From Clostridia bacterium (GTDB taxonomy: Bacteria > Bacillota > Clostridia > Saccharofermentanales > Saccharofermentanaceae): DNA of 64,000 bases. The DNA lies in assembly GCA_024403775.1 (NCBI GenBank), contig JAKSRE010000004.1:1-64000 (forward strand). The letters are read 5' to 3'. A program made the position numbers and the translations under genes. This document shows positions 17,829 through 26,696 of this stretch, one piece after another. Every line of letters starts with the position of its first letter. Position 1 is the first letter of the stretch. The notes under the pieces were generated by a model that worked only from the letters and a program-made list of their open reading frames with translations, searched no databases and was not told where the DNA came from.

Positions 17829-19148
17829 TTATTCTTCTGTATCAGAAGTATCTTTTGATACACCTAAACCATCATTAGTCTCATTAACTATATCATTTAA
17901 TTTATTACGGAAATTAGATAGTCCGGAACCACACCTGTCCTCTACCGGGATTAACTCTGAGACCTCTTCTTCTGAAGCAGAAGTATTCTCCAATTCCTCA
18001 TTCTTATCATTCACATCATCATCCCAATCTACAGAGAGAGACTTAGTAAGTTTTGACATAAGCTGAACAGAATCTTCAATACTAAGAACGCCATGTGGAT
18101 TAATCTTATTTAAATCAACATGATCTTCCTGGCTAAGTGAACTATGAATCTCATTTTTCTCTTTTGCCGAAAGTGGGTTATACTTTTCAATAAATCCTAC
18201 AGTAAGAGCCCCCTGGAATACTTCAAATCTTATTCGATGTCCATAAAAATCTTCACCATCATAATTTCCAAGAATCTGATAAGATTCAGCTCCACTTGTT
18301 ATTGTTCCACTTGTACACTTATAAGTATGAATTCCATTCTTACCTTCATGTTTACCTAATTTGTATAAAGCAAGTAAATAAAAAGCTTTGAAAACACTAA
18401 CTTTATCAACAACGCAAACATCAATTACGCCATCATCAAGAACAGCATTAGGAGCTGGTCTAAAGCCATTTCCATAATATTGACCATTACAAATACTTAT
18501 AAGTGTAAATTCATCATTTGTAGATTCGATTATCTCACCATTACAAAGTTCTAATTGATATGTGAGTTTAAATGAGCGGCAATGAAATACGGCGTTAAGA
18601 GCTGAAAAAATATAAGAAGTTTTGCTATTAAACCAGTTATTTCTGGCACGAACTCGTGCCTTAGCCTTCGCCTGAACCACAGTATCAAGTCCAATAGAAG
18701 CAATATTGTTACAATAAGAAGACCAGTTGGATAAATGCGCACCCAAAATATCATAACTATCTATTCGAATCAAATCTATCGGATAGAAAGCCATATTATC
18801 CAGATTTTCAAGCATATATTTAATATTGTTGCGATTAGAAAATGGAAAAATCGATCTGACAAAATCATTTCCTGTACCAAAAGGAAATACAATTAGTGGA
18901 GTATTTCGATGAACAAGCGCATTTGCTACTTCATGCACGGTGCCGTCACCACCACAAACAACTATGGCTACATTACTACCAAATTTCTCAGCAACTTCAA
19001 CCGCCATATCTTTGGCATGTCCAGGATACTCAGTGAATTTGAGTTCTATACGAAGTCTTAGTTCGCTGTCAACAGCAGCAATTGCCTCATTAAGGTTCTT
19101 AAGATAATTGCTCTTTGAGAGGCTGTTAATTATAAATATGTAGCGCAC
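17829..19148 (-). CDS. Diacylglycerol kinase family lipid kinase with extended C-terminus
   Basis: 439 residues. The DAGK catalytic domain shows VVCGGDGTVHEV (GGDGT 66-70) and PFGTGNDFVRS (89-96), then the second domain typical of DgkB/YegS/BmrU proteins up to about residue 315. Usual members have about 300 residues. The extra roughly 120 are acidic and probably disordered, with stretches such as ENTSASEEEVSELIP, and are not part of the kinase fold. DgkB recycles diacylglycerol released by lipoteichoic acid synthesis to phosphatidate, the product PlsC also makes. An LtaS-like gene is in this window (32507). The ACP gene is 15 bases upstream. Confidence 0.88.
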   Translation of the reverse strand: MRYIFIINSLSKSNYLKNLNEAIAAVDSELRLRIELKFTEYPGHAKDMAVEVAEKFGSNVAIVVCGGDGTVHEVANALVHRNTPLIVFPFGTGNDFVRSIFPFSNRNNIKYMLENLDNMAFYPIDLIRIDSYDILGAHLSNWSSYCNNIASIGLDTVVQAKAKARVRARNNWFNSKTSYIFSALNAVFHCRSFKLTYQLELCNGEIIESTNDEFTLISICNGQYYGNGFRPAPNAVLDDGVIDVCVVDKVSVFKAFYLLALYKLGKHEGKNGIHTYKCTSGTITSGAESYQILGNYDGEDFYGHRIRFEVFQGALTVGFIEKYNPLSAKEKNEIHSSLSQEDHVDLNKINPHGVLSIEDSVQLMSKLTKSLSVDWDDDVNDKNEELENTSASEEEVSELIPVEDRCGSGLSNFRNKLNDIVNETNDGLGVSKDTSDTEE

Positions 19149-19163
19149 AGATATTTACTCCTG

Positions 19164-19406
19164 TCATTTCTTATTAACAAATGACTCAACTAATTCGATA
19201 AAGTCATCAACTGTAACAACTGCATCAATAGCTTCATCAGACAATCTGATACTGTACTTTTCTTCTATATCAATAATAAGTTCATACAATTGCAGCGAAT
19301 CTAAATCCAGCTCTTCAATGCTAACGATACCAGAATCAAGATCCTTAGTTTCAACATTTGCTACTGAAGCAATTACTTTGATTATCTCTTCTCTTGTACT
19401 CTTCAT
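19164..19406 (-). CDS. acpP: Acyl carrier protein
   Basis: 80 residues, acidic, four-helix ACP. The phosphopantetheine attachment serine is Ser37 in ELDLDSLQLYELI, with acidic helix II as expected for docking to fatty-acid enzymes. It differs from a textbook AcpP (DSLQLYEL rather than DSLDTVEL), so it may be a second or specialised carrier. It sits between the FabT-like regulator gene (17 bases) and the lipid kinase, not in a fab gene cluster. Since FabT senses acyl-ACP, co-transcription of sensor and carrier fits a feedback circuit. Confidence 0.92.
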   Translation of the reverse strand: MKSTREEIIKVIASVANVETKDLDSGIVSIEELDLDSLQLYELIIDIEEKYSIRLSDEAIDAVVTVDDFIELVESFVNKK

Positions 19407-19423
19407 TATTACTTCACCTATAC

Positions 19424-19936
19424 TTATTCCTTCTGACGGTCGGATTTTGCAACTTCTTTAGCTGTTTTACGAATCATACTTTCATCTGAATATCTAGATA
19501 ACTGACTCTTAACAAAAACATCAATCTCAGAAATCATCTTTATAAACTTTTCACGTTCTTCGTCAGAATATGGTTCAAGAATTCTTCTTGCTAAAACAGC
19601 ATGAAACTTAGAATGAATTCTATATGCCAGTTTTCCGTTATGAGTAAGACTAATTCTCACTATTCTTCTATCATTCACATCTCTATTACGAAGGACATAT
19701 CCCTTTTTTACCAATCTATCAATAGAAACAGTAAGAGTGCCAGTTGTTATGCCCAGGTCAGAAGCCGTCTCTGTCATCGTTCTGGCTTCATATGGTCCTA
19801 TAGCTTCAAGTGCATGCATCTCAGCTAATGACAAATCTGAGAAATATCCCTTTTGAAGTGCTTTCTCCTCTGTAAGGAGCACATTATCAAAAATCTGAAC
19901 CAACAATCTTGCTAATTCCTGTTCATCGTTCTTCAT
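19424..19936 (-). CDS. MarR-family regulator, FabT-like
   Basis: 170 residues with a central winged helix (about 35-100). The segments LSLAEMHALEAIG, TASDLGITTGTLTVSIDRLVKKGYV and RNRDVNDRRIVRISLT, and then HSKFHAVLARRIL, closely follow the pattern of streptococcal FabT (KEMHTIDVIG, LGTVTTSLNNLERKGYI, HKRFHKAM) as I remember it. FabT represses fatty-acid and phospholipid genes with long-chain acyl-ACP as co-repressor. The immediate ACP neighbour and the palindromes over the plsC promoters and, in degenerate form, its own promoter support that role. The last 25 residues extend beyond FabT. The family call is good; the regulon is inferred. Confidence 0.82.
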   Translation of the reverse strand: MKNDEQELARLLVQIFDNVLLTEEKALQKGYFSDLSLAEMHALEAIGPYEARTMTETASDLGITTGTLTVSIDRLVKKGYVLRNRDVNDRRIVRISLTHNGKLAYRIHSKFHAVLARRILEPYSDEEREKFIKMISEIDVFVKSQLSRYSDESMIRKTAKEVAKSDRQKE

Positions 19937-19967
19937 AAAATAACTCTCTCCGTTAAATCTTTAGAAC

Positions 19968-19997
19968 ATTTTACACTAAATTTGTTTGAAAGGCAAA
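19968..19997 (-). promoter_or_regulatory. Promoter of the FabT-like/ACP operon with degenerate FabT-like site
   Basis: On the minus strand -35 TTGCCT (19991-19996), a 17-base spacer and -10 TAAAAT (19968-19973). The -35 lies within TTTGCCTTTCAAA (19985-19997), which keeps the outer TTTG and TCAAA half-sites of the plsC operators with the same placement. This suggests weak self-repression. Confidence 0.5.
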
Positions 19998-20021
19998 GTA
20001 GTTAATAAATGATAATTTTAC

Positions 20022-20053
20022 AAAAAAAAGCGCCTTGCAGTTTTACCTGCAAG
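20022..20053 (-). terminator. Terminator of the mutS2/radical-SAM/DUF2344 operon
   Basis: On the minus strand a 7-bp stem CTTGCAG/CTGCAAG with a 6-nt loop, then GCGC and eight Ts. It lies about 165 bases past the DUF2344 gene stop; no other gene lies between. Confidence 0.65.
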
Positions 20054-20216
20054 ACACAAAAGTTAAAGGGGAAAAGTGAAACATTTCTGTTTACTTATAG
20101 GATTTAGATTGTCTCATCAACAACCATAATCTTTATACCATAGTTGTTAATACAAAGCAATAGATAATTCATAATTTGTACACAATTTTGATAAAAATAT
20201 TCACATTCTTGACAAA

Positions 20217-20936
20217 TCACGCAATCCCAACTAATTTTCCTTCACAATTACAATAAAGTGCAGTTCTTGTTACTGTAGCATCTAATGCACTTTCTTTATC
20301 ATAATTCACACTACTACACAAAGCATTCATAAATACGTCAGGTCTAAGATTTTTGGATGAACCAGCTGCAACCTTAAGTACAATAGAATCATCATCAATT
20401 GTATTTACATCCAAAATCAAATCTCGAATATCAACAGTGATAATCTTACCCTTTGATTTCTTAGTAGTTATTACCTCTTCAAAATCAAGAATTTTACTAG
20501 CAACTGTACCTATTCCATTTGCCTCTATTCTATAGTCTGCAGCTGCTACAATACTCATCAGACTATCTTTTGGTTCTGGTATGGAAATTGAGGACAAAAT
20601 TTTTAAATCTACTGGCAATTCAGCATTCACTTTCGAGATAAATTCATCAGGATCAACTGGAACCGACATAGGAACGTCAACTACATCCCCTTCAGTATGG
20701 ATACCTACACCCAAAGGAAGCGCAAATACCATCATAGGTCGAGGATTATATCCTTGTGAATAAAGAATTGGTAATTCAGCTCTTCTTATCGCTCTCTCAA
20801 AAGTACGCATTAAATCTAAGTGTCCAATATAAGACAGCGCCCCTTTACGAGTAAACACTGCTCGCTGAACATACTGTTTCTGATGCTTCTGCATCGTCAT
20901 CTGCTGAGCTCTCTCATCTTGAAGCAACACACTCAC
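20217..20936 (-). CDS. DUF2344 radical-SAM-associated protein (TIGR03936 type)
   Basis: 239 residues. After a polar N-terminal stretch (about 1-24) the family signature RAVFTRKGALSYIGHLDLMRTFERAIRRAELP and SQGYNPRPMMVFALPLGVG is plain. The function is unknown. The family nearly always accompanies the B12-binding radical-SAM protein encoded just upstream, and in some species the two are fused. The gene start lies 23 bases inside the end of that gene, so translation is coupled. The true start could be one of the internal Mets (residues 14 or 16), which would shorten the overlap. Confidence 0.88.
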   Translation of the reverse strand: MSVLLQDERAQQMTMQKHQKQYVQRAVFTRKGALSYIGHLDLMRTFERAIRRAELPILYSQGYNPRPMMVFALPLGVGIHTEGDVVDVPMSVPVDPDEFISKVNAELPVDLKILSSISIPEPKDSLMSIVAAADYRIEANGIGTVASKILDFEEVITTKKSKGKIITVDIRDLILDVNTIDDDSIVLKVAAGSSKNLRPDVFMNALCSSVNYDKESALDATVTRTALYCNCEGKLVGIA

Positions 20937-22893
20937 CTACCTTAAAACAAGTTGCACCACAACCTGAACACTTTACACGACAATTTGGAGTAACCGTCTC
21001 ATCATACGCTTTCTTCTTCTCACTTAAGAGAAAATCTTTTCGAACACCTACACTAATATGATCCCAAGGCAGCACTTCATCTGTATCATAATTTCTTGCA
21101 TAGGTTTCCCAAGATAATCCATTTTTCTCAAGAAGTGACATCCAGGTATCAAACTTGAACTGATCATCCCAGGCATCATAAGTTAATCCACTCTGATAGC
21201 CTTCAAGCAAAACCTTATTGAGACGTCTGTCACCTCTGGCAAGAACTACTTCCCAGAGTGAAGATTCAACATCATGCCAGTTATACTTAATATTCTTAGA
21301 CTTCAAAAGACTTCTAAGATAAGACTGTTTCTTTAGGAATTCCTCCTTACAGTTCTGTCTCTCCCACTGAAACGGAGTAAAAGGCTTAGGAATATACATT
21401 GAAGTTGATACTGTTATCTCTGGTTTTCTCGCCTTAATTCCAAGCTCTCTTGCAGTATCAAAATAAAGCTGCTCAATCTTACGCGCAAGAAGTGCAATTC
21501 CTTCAACATCTTCCATTGTCTCTGTTGGAAGACCAAGCATGAAATACAGTTTAACCGTATTCCATCCTCCAGTAAAGGCAAGTTTTAAAGAAGCCATAAT
21601 ATCTTCTTCAGTGATACCCTTGTTTATTACATCACGAAGTCTCTGCGTACCTGCTTCAGGTGCAAAAGTTAATCCTGACTTACGTGTTGAAGATACTTTT
21701 TCCATTAAATCGAGTGCAAAATTATCAATTCTTAAAGAAGGCAAAGACAAACTTGAATGACGGCCTTCAAATGCATCAAGAAGTCCATCTGTAAGTTCTT
21801 TAAGACCTGTATAGTCACTTGATGACAAAGAAAGAATTCCTAATTCATCGTATCCTGTATTATGTTCAATTGCTATTCCCTGCTTACACAAAGTATCAGG
21901 GCTCTTCTCTCTTACAGGGCGATAGATAAATCCTGCCTGACAGAATCTACAGCCTCTAATACAGCCTCGGAAAATCTCAAGATAAGCTCTGTCATGAACA
22001 ATTCCGTTATTAGGAACTATTGGATCAGTTGGGTATAAGACATTATCAAGATCTTTAATTATTCTCTTTGTAATAACATCTGGTGCTTCAGGTTCAAGTT
22101 TTCTAAGACCAGTCTGAACTGGTGCTACTCCCTTAAAAGTAACTGGAACCTCTTCAACCGTTCCATCTTCCTTTTTAATTCTGGAATAAGCTTCAGTATA
22201 ATAAGTCTTCTCTCCCTCTTTATCAGAGAACACTGCTTCATAAAACGAAGGAATATATACGCCTTCAATTTTACTTAAGGCCTTGAGAACTTCCTTACGA
22301 CTCTGCTTTCCACTGTCCTTATACTTTTTAATTACCTCAGCAACTTCGAGAATTGATTCCTCGCCTTCGCCCATCATAACAGCATCAAAGAAGTCACACA
22401 TTGGTTCTATATTATAAGTTACCGGACCACCACAAATAACAATAGGATCCTTATCCGTTCTATCTTTACTTAATAAAGGTATCTTACCTAAATCAAGCAT
22501 AAGAAGCACATTGGTATAGCACATCTCATAACCTAAAGTAAATGCCACAATATCGAAGTCAAAAAGGGCTGATTTTGTTTCTAACGTATAAAGCGGAATA
22601 TTCTTCTCTCTCATAAGATTACACATATCAAGCCAAGGCGCAAAAGCTCGCTCACAATATACATAATCAAGCGAATTAAGGCAGTTATACAAAATCTGCA
22701 TAGCAAGATTACTCATACCAATCTCATATACATCAGGAAAACAAAACGCAGTTCTTACTTCCTTACAGGAACCTGTATTTACTATAGAATCAATAACTTC
22801 CTGCTTTATACACTGATTAGGCTCACCACCTACATATCTTCCCGGACTTTCAACAGACATTAAATCTCTGTGTGAGATATTTACTATTCCCAT
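20914..22893 (-). CDS. B12-binding-type radical SAM protein (TIGR03960 family)
   Basis: 659 residues. An N-terminal cobalamin-binding-like Rossmann region (about 50-200, with VICGGPVTYNIEP) is followed by a radical SAM core with Cys311-x3-Cys315-x2-Cys318 in FRGCIRGCRFCQAG. The C-terminus carries a second Cys cluster (NCRVKCSGCGATCFKVGECV), probably another iron-sulfur site. The family is widespread in clostridia and actinobacteria, usually next to DUF2344 and often near ribosome-maturation or rne/rng genes. The substrate is unknown; RNA modification has been proposed by context. It lies 35 bases downstream of mutS2. Confidence 0.9.
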   Translation of the reverse strand: MGIVNISHRDLMSVESPGRYVGGEPNQCIKQEVIDSIVNTGSCKEVRTAFCFPDVYEIGMSNLAMQILYNCLNSLDYVYCERAFAPWLDMCNLMREKNIPLYTLETKSALFDFDIVAFTLGYEMCYTNVLLMLDLGKIPLLSKDRTDKDPIVICGGPVTYNIEPMCDFFDAVMMGEGEESILEVAEVIKKYKDSGKQSRKEVLKALSKIEGVYIPSFYEAVFSDKEGEKTYYTEAYSRIKKEDGTVEEVPVTFKGVAPVQTGLRKLEPEAPDVITKRIIKDLDNVLYPTDPIVPNNGIVHDRAYLEIFRGCIRGCRFCQAGFIYRPVREKSPDTLCKQGIAIEHNTGYDELGILSLSSSDYTGLKELTDGLLDAFEGRHSSLSLPSLRIDNFALDLMEKVSSTRKSGLTFAPEAGTQRLRDVINKGITEEDIMASLKLAFTGGWNTVKLYFMLGLPTETMEDVEGIALLARKIEQLYFDTARELGIKARKPEITVSTSMYIPKPFTPFQWERQNCKEEFLKKQSYLRSLLKSKNIKYNWHDVESSLWEVVLARGDRRLNKVLLEGYQSGLTYDAWDDQFKFDTWMSLLEKNGLSWETYARNYDTDEVLPWDHISVGVRKDFLLSEKKKAYDETVTPNCRVKCSGCGATCFKVGECVASR

Positions 22894-22928
22894 GTCTTAC
22901 CTCTCAATAATAAGAATTATAGTCTTAA

Positions 22929-25391
22929 TTAATACAATTCAGCGATAGTAACACCATCGTCACCTTCTCCAAATGTTCCGAGCCTAAAAGTTCTGACTCT
23001 TGAATCTCCCCTAAGGAATTCATCAACTGCATTTCTTAATGCACCAGTTCCTTTACCATGAACAATTCTGATAATCTTACGATGACTTAATACACAGTCA
23101 TCAATATATCTGTCCAGAACTGACTGAGCTTCATCATATCGCTTGCCAAGGAGAACAATCTCAGATACTGTTTCCATAGACTTACGAACTCGAAGTTCTG
23201 TCTCAGATGATACCTTCTTTGGCTTAGAAGCATTTGCTTTTGCTTTATCAGCCTTATCTTTTTCCTTATCCTGTGCAGTAGGAAGTCTAAGTTGGGATAC
23301 TTCAACAGTAAGTTTCATACCAGAAGCCTCAATCTGAACTTTACCGCTCTTATTAGCTTTTGTAAGTGCCTTACCAATTAAATCAAGATGAGGAATTCTA
23401 TACTGTTCACCAATTACAATCTCGTTTGGTACTTCACCAGGAAGTGATGTATTCAACGCGATTAAATCATCATCATCTGATGCCAAATCTTTAATTCCAG
23501 CACGAAGTCTTCTTCTTACCTTATCAAGTTCGTCCTGCGTTGACTGTGAATTATTCTTCGCAGAAGACTTTTTAAGACTTTTAATGAGTTCAGTAAGTTC
23601 CTCTTCTTTTTCTTTAAGAAGTTCTTTTTGCTCAGCTCTCGCATCATTAAGAATTCTTGTCTTGGATTCTTTAAGTTTCTTCTTCTCGTCGATCAGATTT
23701 TGTTCCTGCTCTTTAAGACGTTTATTAAGAATCTCATTATCATCCAGTAACTGCTTTACCTTACGATTGTTAGTCTCATATTCTTCAAGAAGTCTCTCGA
23801 ATGCCATTTCCTCCTGAGAAAGCATTCCCTGAGCTTTCTCAAGTATTCTCTTAGGAAGACCGAGCTTACCAGAAATAACAAATGCATTACTAACTCCTGG
23901 CATACCAATGATAAGTCTGTATGTTGGCGACAGCGTCTCAGTATTAAACTCACATGAGGCATTCATAACGCCTTCTGTCTCAACCGCATAAGCCTTCAAT
24001 TCTTTATAGTGAGTAGTAGCCATTGTTACACAGTTCTTTGAGCGAAGCTCATCAAGAATAGACATAGCTAGTGCTGCTCCCTCAACAGGATCTGTACCAG
24101 ATCCAAGCTCATCAAGAAGCACAAGAGAATTACCTCTCACATTCTTAAGGATAAAAACCACATTGGACATATGTGCAGAAAAAGTAGACAAACTCTGTTC
24201 AATGCTCTGCTCATCACCAATATCAGCAAGAACTCTGTCAAAAACAGATATTCCAGAATTAGGCGCTACAGGAATCATCAAACCTGCCATTGTCATAAGT
24301 GTAAGAAGACCACAAGTTTTAAGTGATACTGTCTTACCACCAGTATTAGGTCCTGTAATTATAAGTGTCTTATAATCAATTCCATTAATAATATCAACTG
24401 GAACAACTCTGTCCTTGTCGATAAGTGGATGTCTTGCCTGTATCAGGTTAACCTTACCCTTGTCATTAAGTTCTGGCTTAGTTGCATCCATCTCTATTGC
24501 TAACTGCGCCTTGGCAGAATTAAAATCAATCTCAGAAATAATACCTAAATCAACTGTTAAAACTTCACGATTACTAAGAACTTTCTTTGTAAGCATCTCT
24601 AAGATTCGTTCTATCTCCTCCATCTCTGCTGACTTAAGTTCTCTTATACGGTTATTAGTTTCAACAACTGGCATTGGCTCAACAAAAATAGTATGTCCTG
24701 ATGAAGAAGTATCATGAATAATACCAGGAACTTTACTTTTGCACTCTGCCTTAAGTGGAATACAGAATCTCTCATCTCGAATAGTAATAATTGATTCCTG
24801 TAAATCCTCTTCATGACTACGAATAATTCTCTCAAGAATCACTCTGATATTACGGGAGATATCCTTAATCTCCCTTCTGATTGAATAAAGTGTATCCGAA
24901 GCTCTGTCATCAATATCGCCTTCAGGAGTAACACAAAGATCTATATCTCTTTTAAGTCGGTCTGGAACTTCAAGTGAACGAATTCCAGTAAAAAGATTGG
25001 TGTCAAACATATCCTGGTGTTCACCAGAAACAATGAGTTTAATTCTCTCAATAGAATTAATAAAACTTCTAATATCAACAAAATCTTTTACAGAAAGAGA
25101 ACCTCCAGCCTGGGCATAAGAAATAAAAGGACGTAAATCCATGAATCCGCCCAAAGGAAGTTTTCCATATTTATTTATATAAACAAAAGCCTCATAAGTA
25201 TCGTTGAGACTTTGTGCAACAGTAGCTCCATCTGTAGTTGGAACCAAATCAGTAACTAGTTCCTTACCCATTGAAGTAACTGCATACTTAACAGCCTTTT
25301 CAATTACCTTATCAAATTCGAGAACGCTTAACACTCGTCCTCTGATTTTCTTTTTACGACTGTCTTCTTCAAAAGTAGTATATTCGTACAT
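22929..25391 (-). CDS. mutS2: Endonuclease MutS2
   Basis: 820 residues from the ATG at 25391, chosen for the GGAGAG site; the longer frame to 25427 has no ribosome site. MutS core and ATPase domains: Walker A ITGPNTGGKTVSLKT, Walker B LVLLDELGSGTDP, and the TMATTHYKELKAYA signal. Then a long charged coiled coil (about 500-620) and a C-terminal Smr nuclease domain (HRKIIRIVHGKGTGALR). It lacks the MutS mismatch-recognition domain. MutS2 processes recombination intermediates and, in Bacillus, splits collided ribosomes. It is first in the operon with the two radical-SAM-related genes. Confidence 0.95.
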   Translation of the reverse strand: MYEYTTFEEDSRKKKIRGRVLSVLEFDKVIEKAVKYAVTSMGKELVTDLVPTTDGATVAQSLNDTYEAFVYINKYGKLPLGGFMDLRPFISYAQAGGSLSVKDFVDIRSFINSIERIKLIVSGEHQDMFDTNLFTGIRSLEVPDRLKRDIDLCVTPEGDIDDRASDTLYSIRREIKDISRNIRVILERIIRSHEEDLQESIITIRDERFCIPLKAECKSKVPGIIHDTSSSGHTIFVEPMPVVETNNRIRELKSAEMEEIERILEMLTKKVLSNREVLTVDLGIISEIDFNSAKAQLAIEMDATKPELNDKGKVNLIQARHPLIDKDRVVPVDIINGIDYKTLIITGPNTGGKTVSLKTCGLLTLMTMAGLMIPVAPNSGISVFDRVLADIGDEQSIEQSLSTFSAHMSNVVFILKNVRGNSLVLLDELGSGTDPVEGAALAMSILDELRSKNCVTMATTHYKELKAYAVETEGVMNASCEFNTETLSPTYRLIIGMPGVSNAFVISGKLGLPKRILEKAQGMLSQEEMAFERLLEEYETNNRKVKQLLDDNEILNKRLKEQEQNLIDEKKKLKESKTRILNDARAEQKELLKEKEEELTELIKSLKKSSAKNNSQSTQDELDKVRRRLRAGIKDLASDDDDLIALNTSLPGEVPNEIVIGEQYRIPHLDLIGKALTKANKSGKVQIEASGMKLTVEVSQLRLPTAQDKEKDKADKAKANASKPKKVSSETELRVRKSMETVSEIVLLGKRYDEAQSVLDRYIDDCVLSHRKIIRIVHGKGTGALRNAVDEFLRGDSRVRTFRLGTFGEGDDGVTIAELY

Positions 25392-25473
25392 AATTTCTCT
25401 CCATATAGTATCGTAGTATTTTACCACATATTACCTTCTATATGCGAAAAGTGTTTCTCCAAATCTCCCATAT

Positions 25474-25504
25474 AAAAATGCCGATATGCAAAAACATATC
25501 GGCA
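25474..25504 (-). terminator. Terminator after pfkA
   Basis: On the minus strand a perfect 10-bp stem TGCCGATATG/CATATCGGCA with a 6-nt loop, followed by TTTTT, 27 bases past the pfkA stop. Strong intrinsic terminator. Confidence 0.9.
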
Positions 25505-25531
25505 CTATAAACTCTCAAACTAATTAACTAA

Positions 25532-26590
25532 TCAGAAAAGACGTCTAGCATCAGAGATTTCCTGCTCTGGAATTGACTTCTCCATTGCGAGACCCTGCTC
25601 AATATCAATATCAGTGATAACAGCATTCTGCTCAACAATAATTCTGTTAAATCTCTTCTCCATCAAGCAGTTAACTGCCTGAATTGCCATACGGCTTGCT
25701 GTAGTTCTGTCACGAAGAGTTGGTGAACCACCACGCTGGAGGTGACCAAGAATAGTAGGTCTTGACTCAACACCAGTAGCCTCTTCAATCTTTGCTGCTA
25801 TTTCTGTAGCAGAACCAACACCCTCAGCAACAATAACGATATAGTGATGCTTTCCATTATTACGACCATCAAGAATTGTTCTTACTACATCTTTATTAAA
25901 GTCGAATGGAACTTCAGGAACAAGAATACACTCAGCACCAGTAGCAATACCAACGTTAAGTGCGATATAACCTGCTCTTCTACCCATTACCTCGATTACG
26001 CTACAACGCTCATGTGAAGAAGCTGTATCTCTCAACTTATCGATAGCTTCCATAGCAGTATTCATTGAAGTATCATAACCAATTGTATATTCAGTAGAAG
26101 CAATATCATTATCGATTGTACCTGGAATACCAATTACTGGGAAACCAAGACGTGCCAAATCTCTAGCACCCTTAAAAGAACCATCTCCACCGATTACTAC
26201 AAGAGCATCAATTCCATAAACCTCAAGCATCTTGGCAGCACGCATAACACCCTCTGGTGTTGTAAATGACTTTGATCTTGCAGTCATAAGGAATGTACCA
26301 CCACGCTGAAGTTTCTCAGATACATCACGTCTGCCGATTGGACTGATCTCACCCTTCCAAAGACCGTGGTAACCTCTTGTTACACCAAAAACTTCAAAAC
26401 CAGCATTAAGTCCACAACGAACAACGCCACGAATTGCAGCATTCATTCCTGGAGCATCACCACCACTTGTAAGGACAGCAATTCTCTTAATATCACCTTC
26501 AGCCTTACAAACTGCTGGATCATCATAACACTTAGCTGTAAGTGTCTTCAAATCAGGAATATTACTTTCATCATATAAAAGTCTAGACAT
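25532..26590 (-). CDS. pfkA: ATP-dependent 6-phosphofructokinase
   Basis: 352 residues. The ATP site TSGGDAPGMNAAIRG is at 41-55, followed by IGGDGSFKGA and the catalytic loop PGTIDNDIAST with its two aspartates. Glycines in GGDGS and in PGTIDND are those of ATP users; PPi-dependent enzymes carry Asp and Lys there. It commits fructose-6-phosphate to glycolysis. An N-terminal extension of about 33 residues precedes the kinase fold, absent from most PfkA proteins of about 320 residues. It is real as far as the start shows, since ATG at 26590 has a GAGGTG site. It follows dnaE by 106 bases. Confidence 0.95.
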   Translation of the reverse strand: MSRLLYDESNIPDLKTLTAKCYDDPAVCKAEGDIKRIAVLTSGGDAPGMNAAIRGVVRCGLNAGFEVFGVTRGYHGLWKGEISPIGRRDVSEKLQRGGTFLMTARSKSFTTPEGVMRAAKMLEVYGIDALVVIGGDGSFKGARDLARLGFPVIGIPGTIDNDIASTEYTIGYDTSMNTAMEAIDKLRDTASSHERCSVIEVMGRRAGYIALNVGIATGAECILVPEVPFDFNKDVVRTILDGRNNGKHHYIVIVAEGVGSATEIAAKIEEATGVESRPTILGHLQRGGSPTLRDRTTASRMAIQAVNCLMEKRFNRIIVEQNAVITDIDIEQGLAMEKSIPEQEISDARRLF

Positions 26591-26696
26591 ATATATTCAC
26601 CTCATATTAATTATTTCCGCATACCCTCATATATTATACATTATGATACAAGAATTCTATAAACAAAAATGCAATACTAATTAAAAATAACGCAAC

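Noticed and set aside
17804..17863. Longer MscS start at 17863
   Set aside because: It would overlap the lipid kinase gene by 35 bases without a ribosome site, while ATG at 17803 has GGAG and begins the family alignment.
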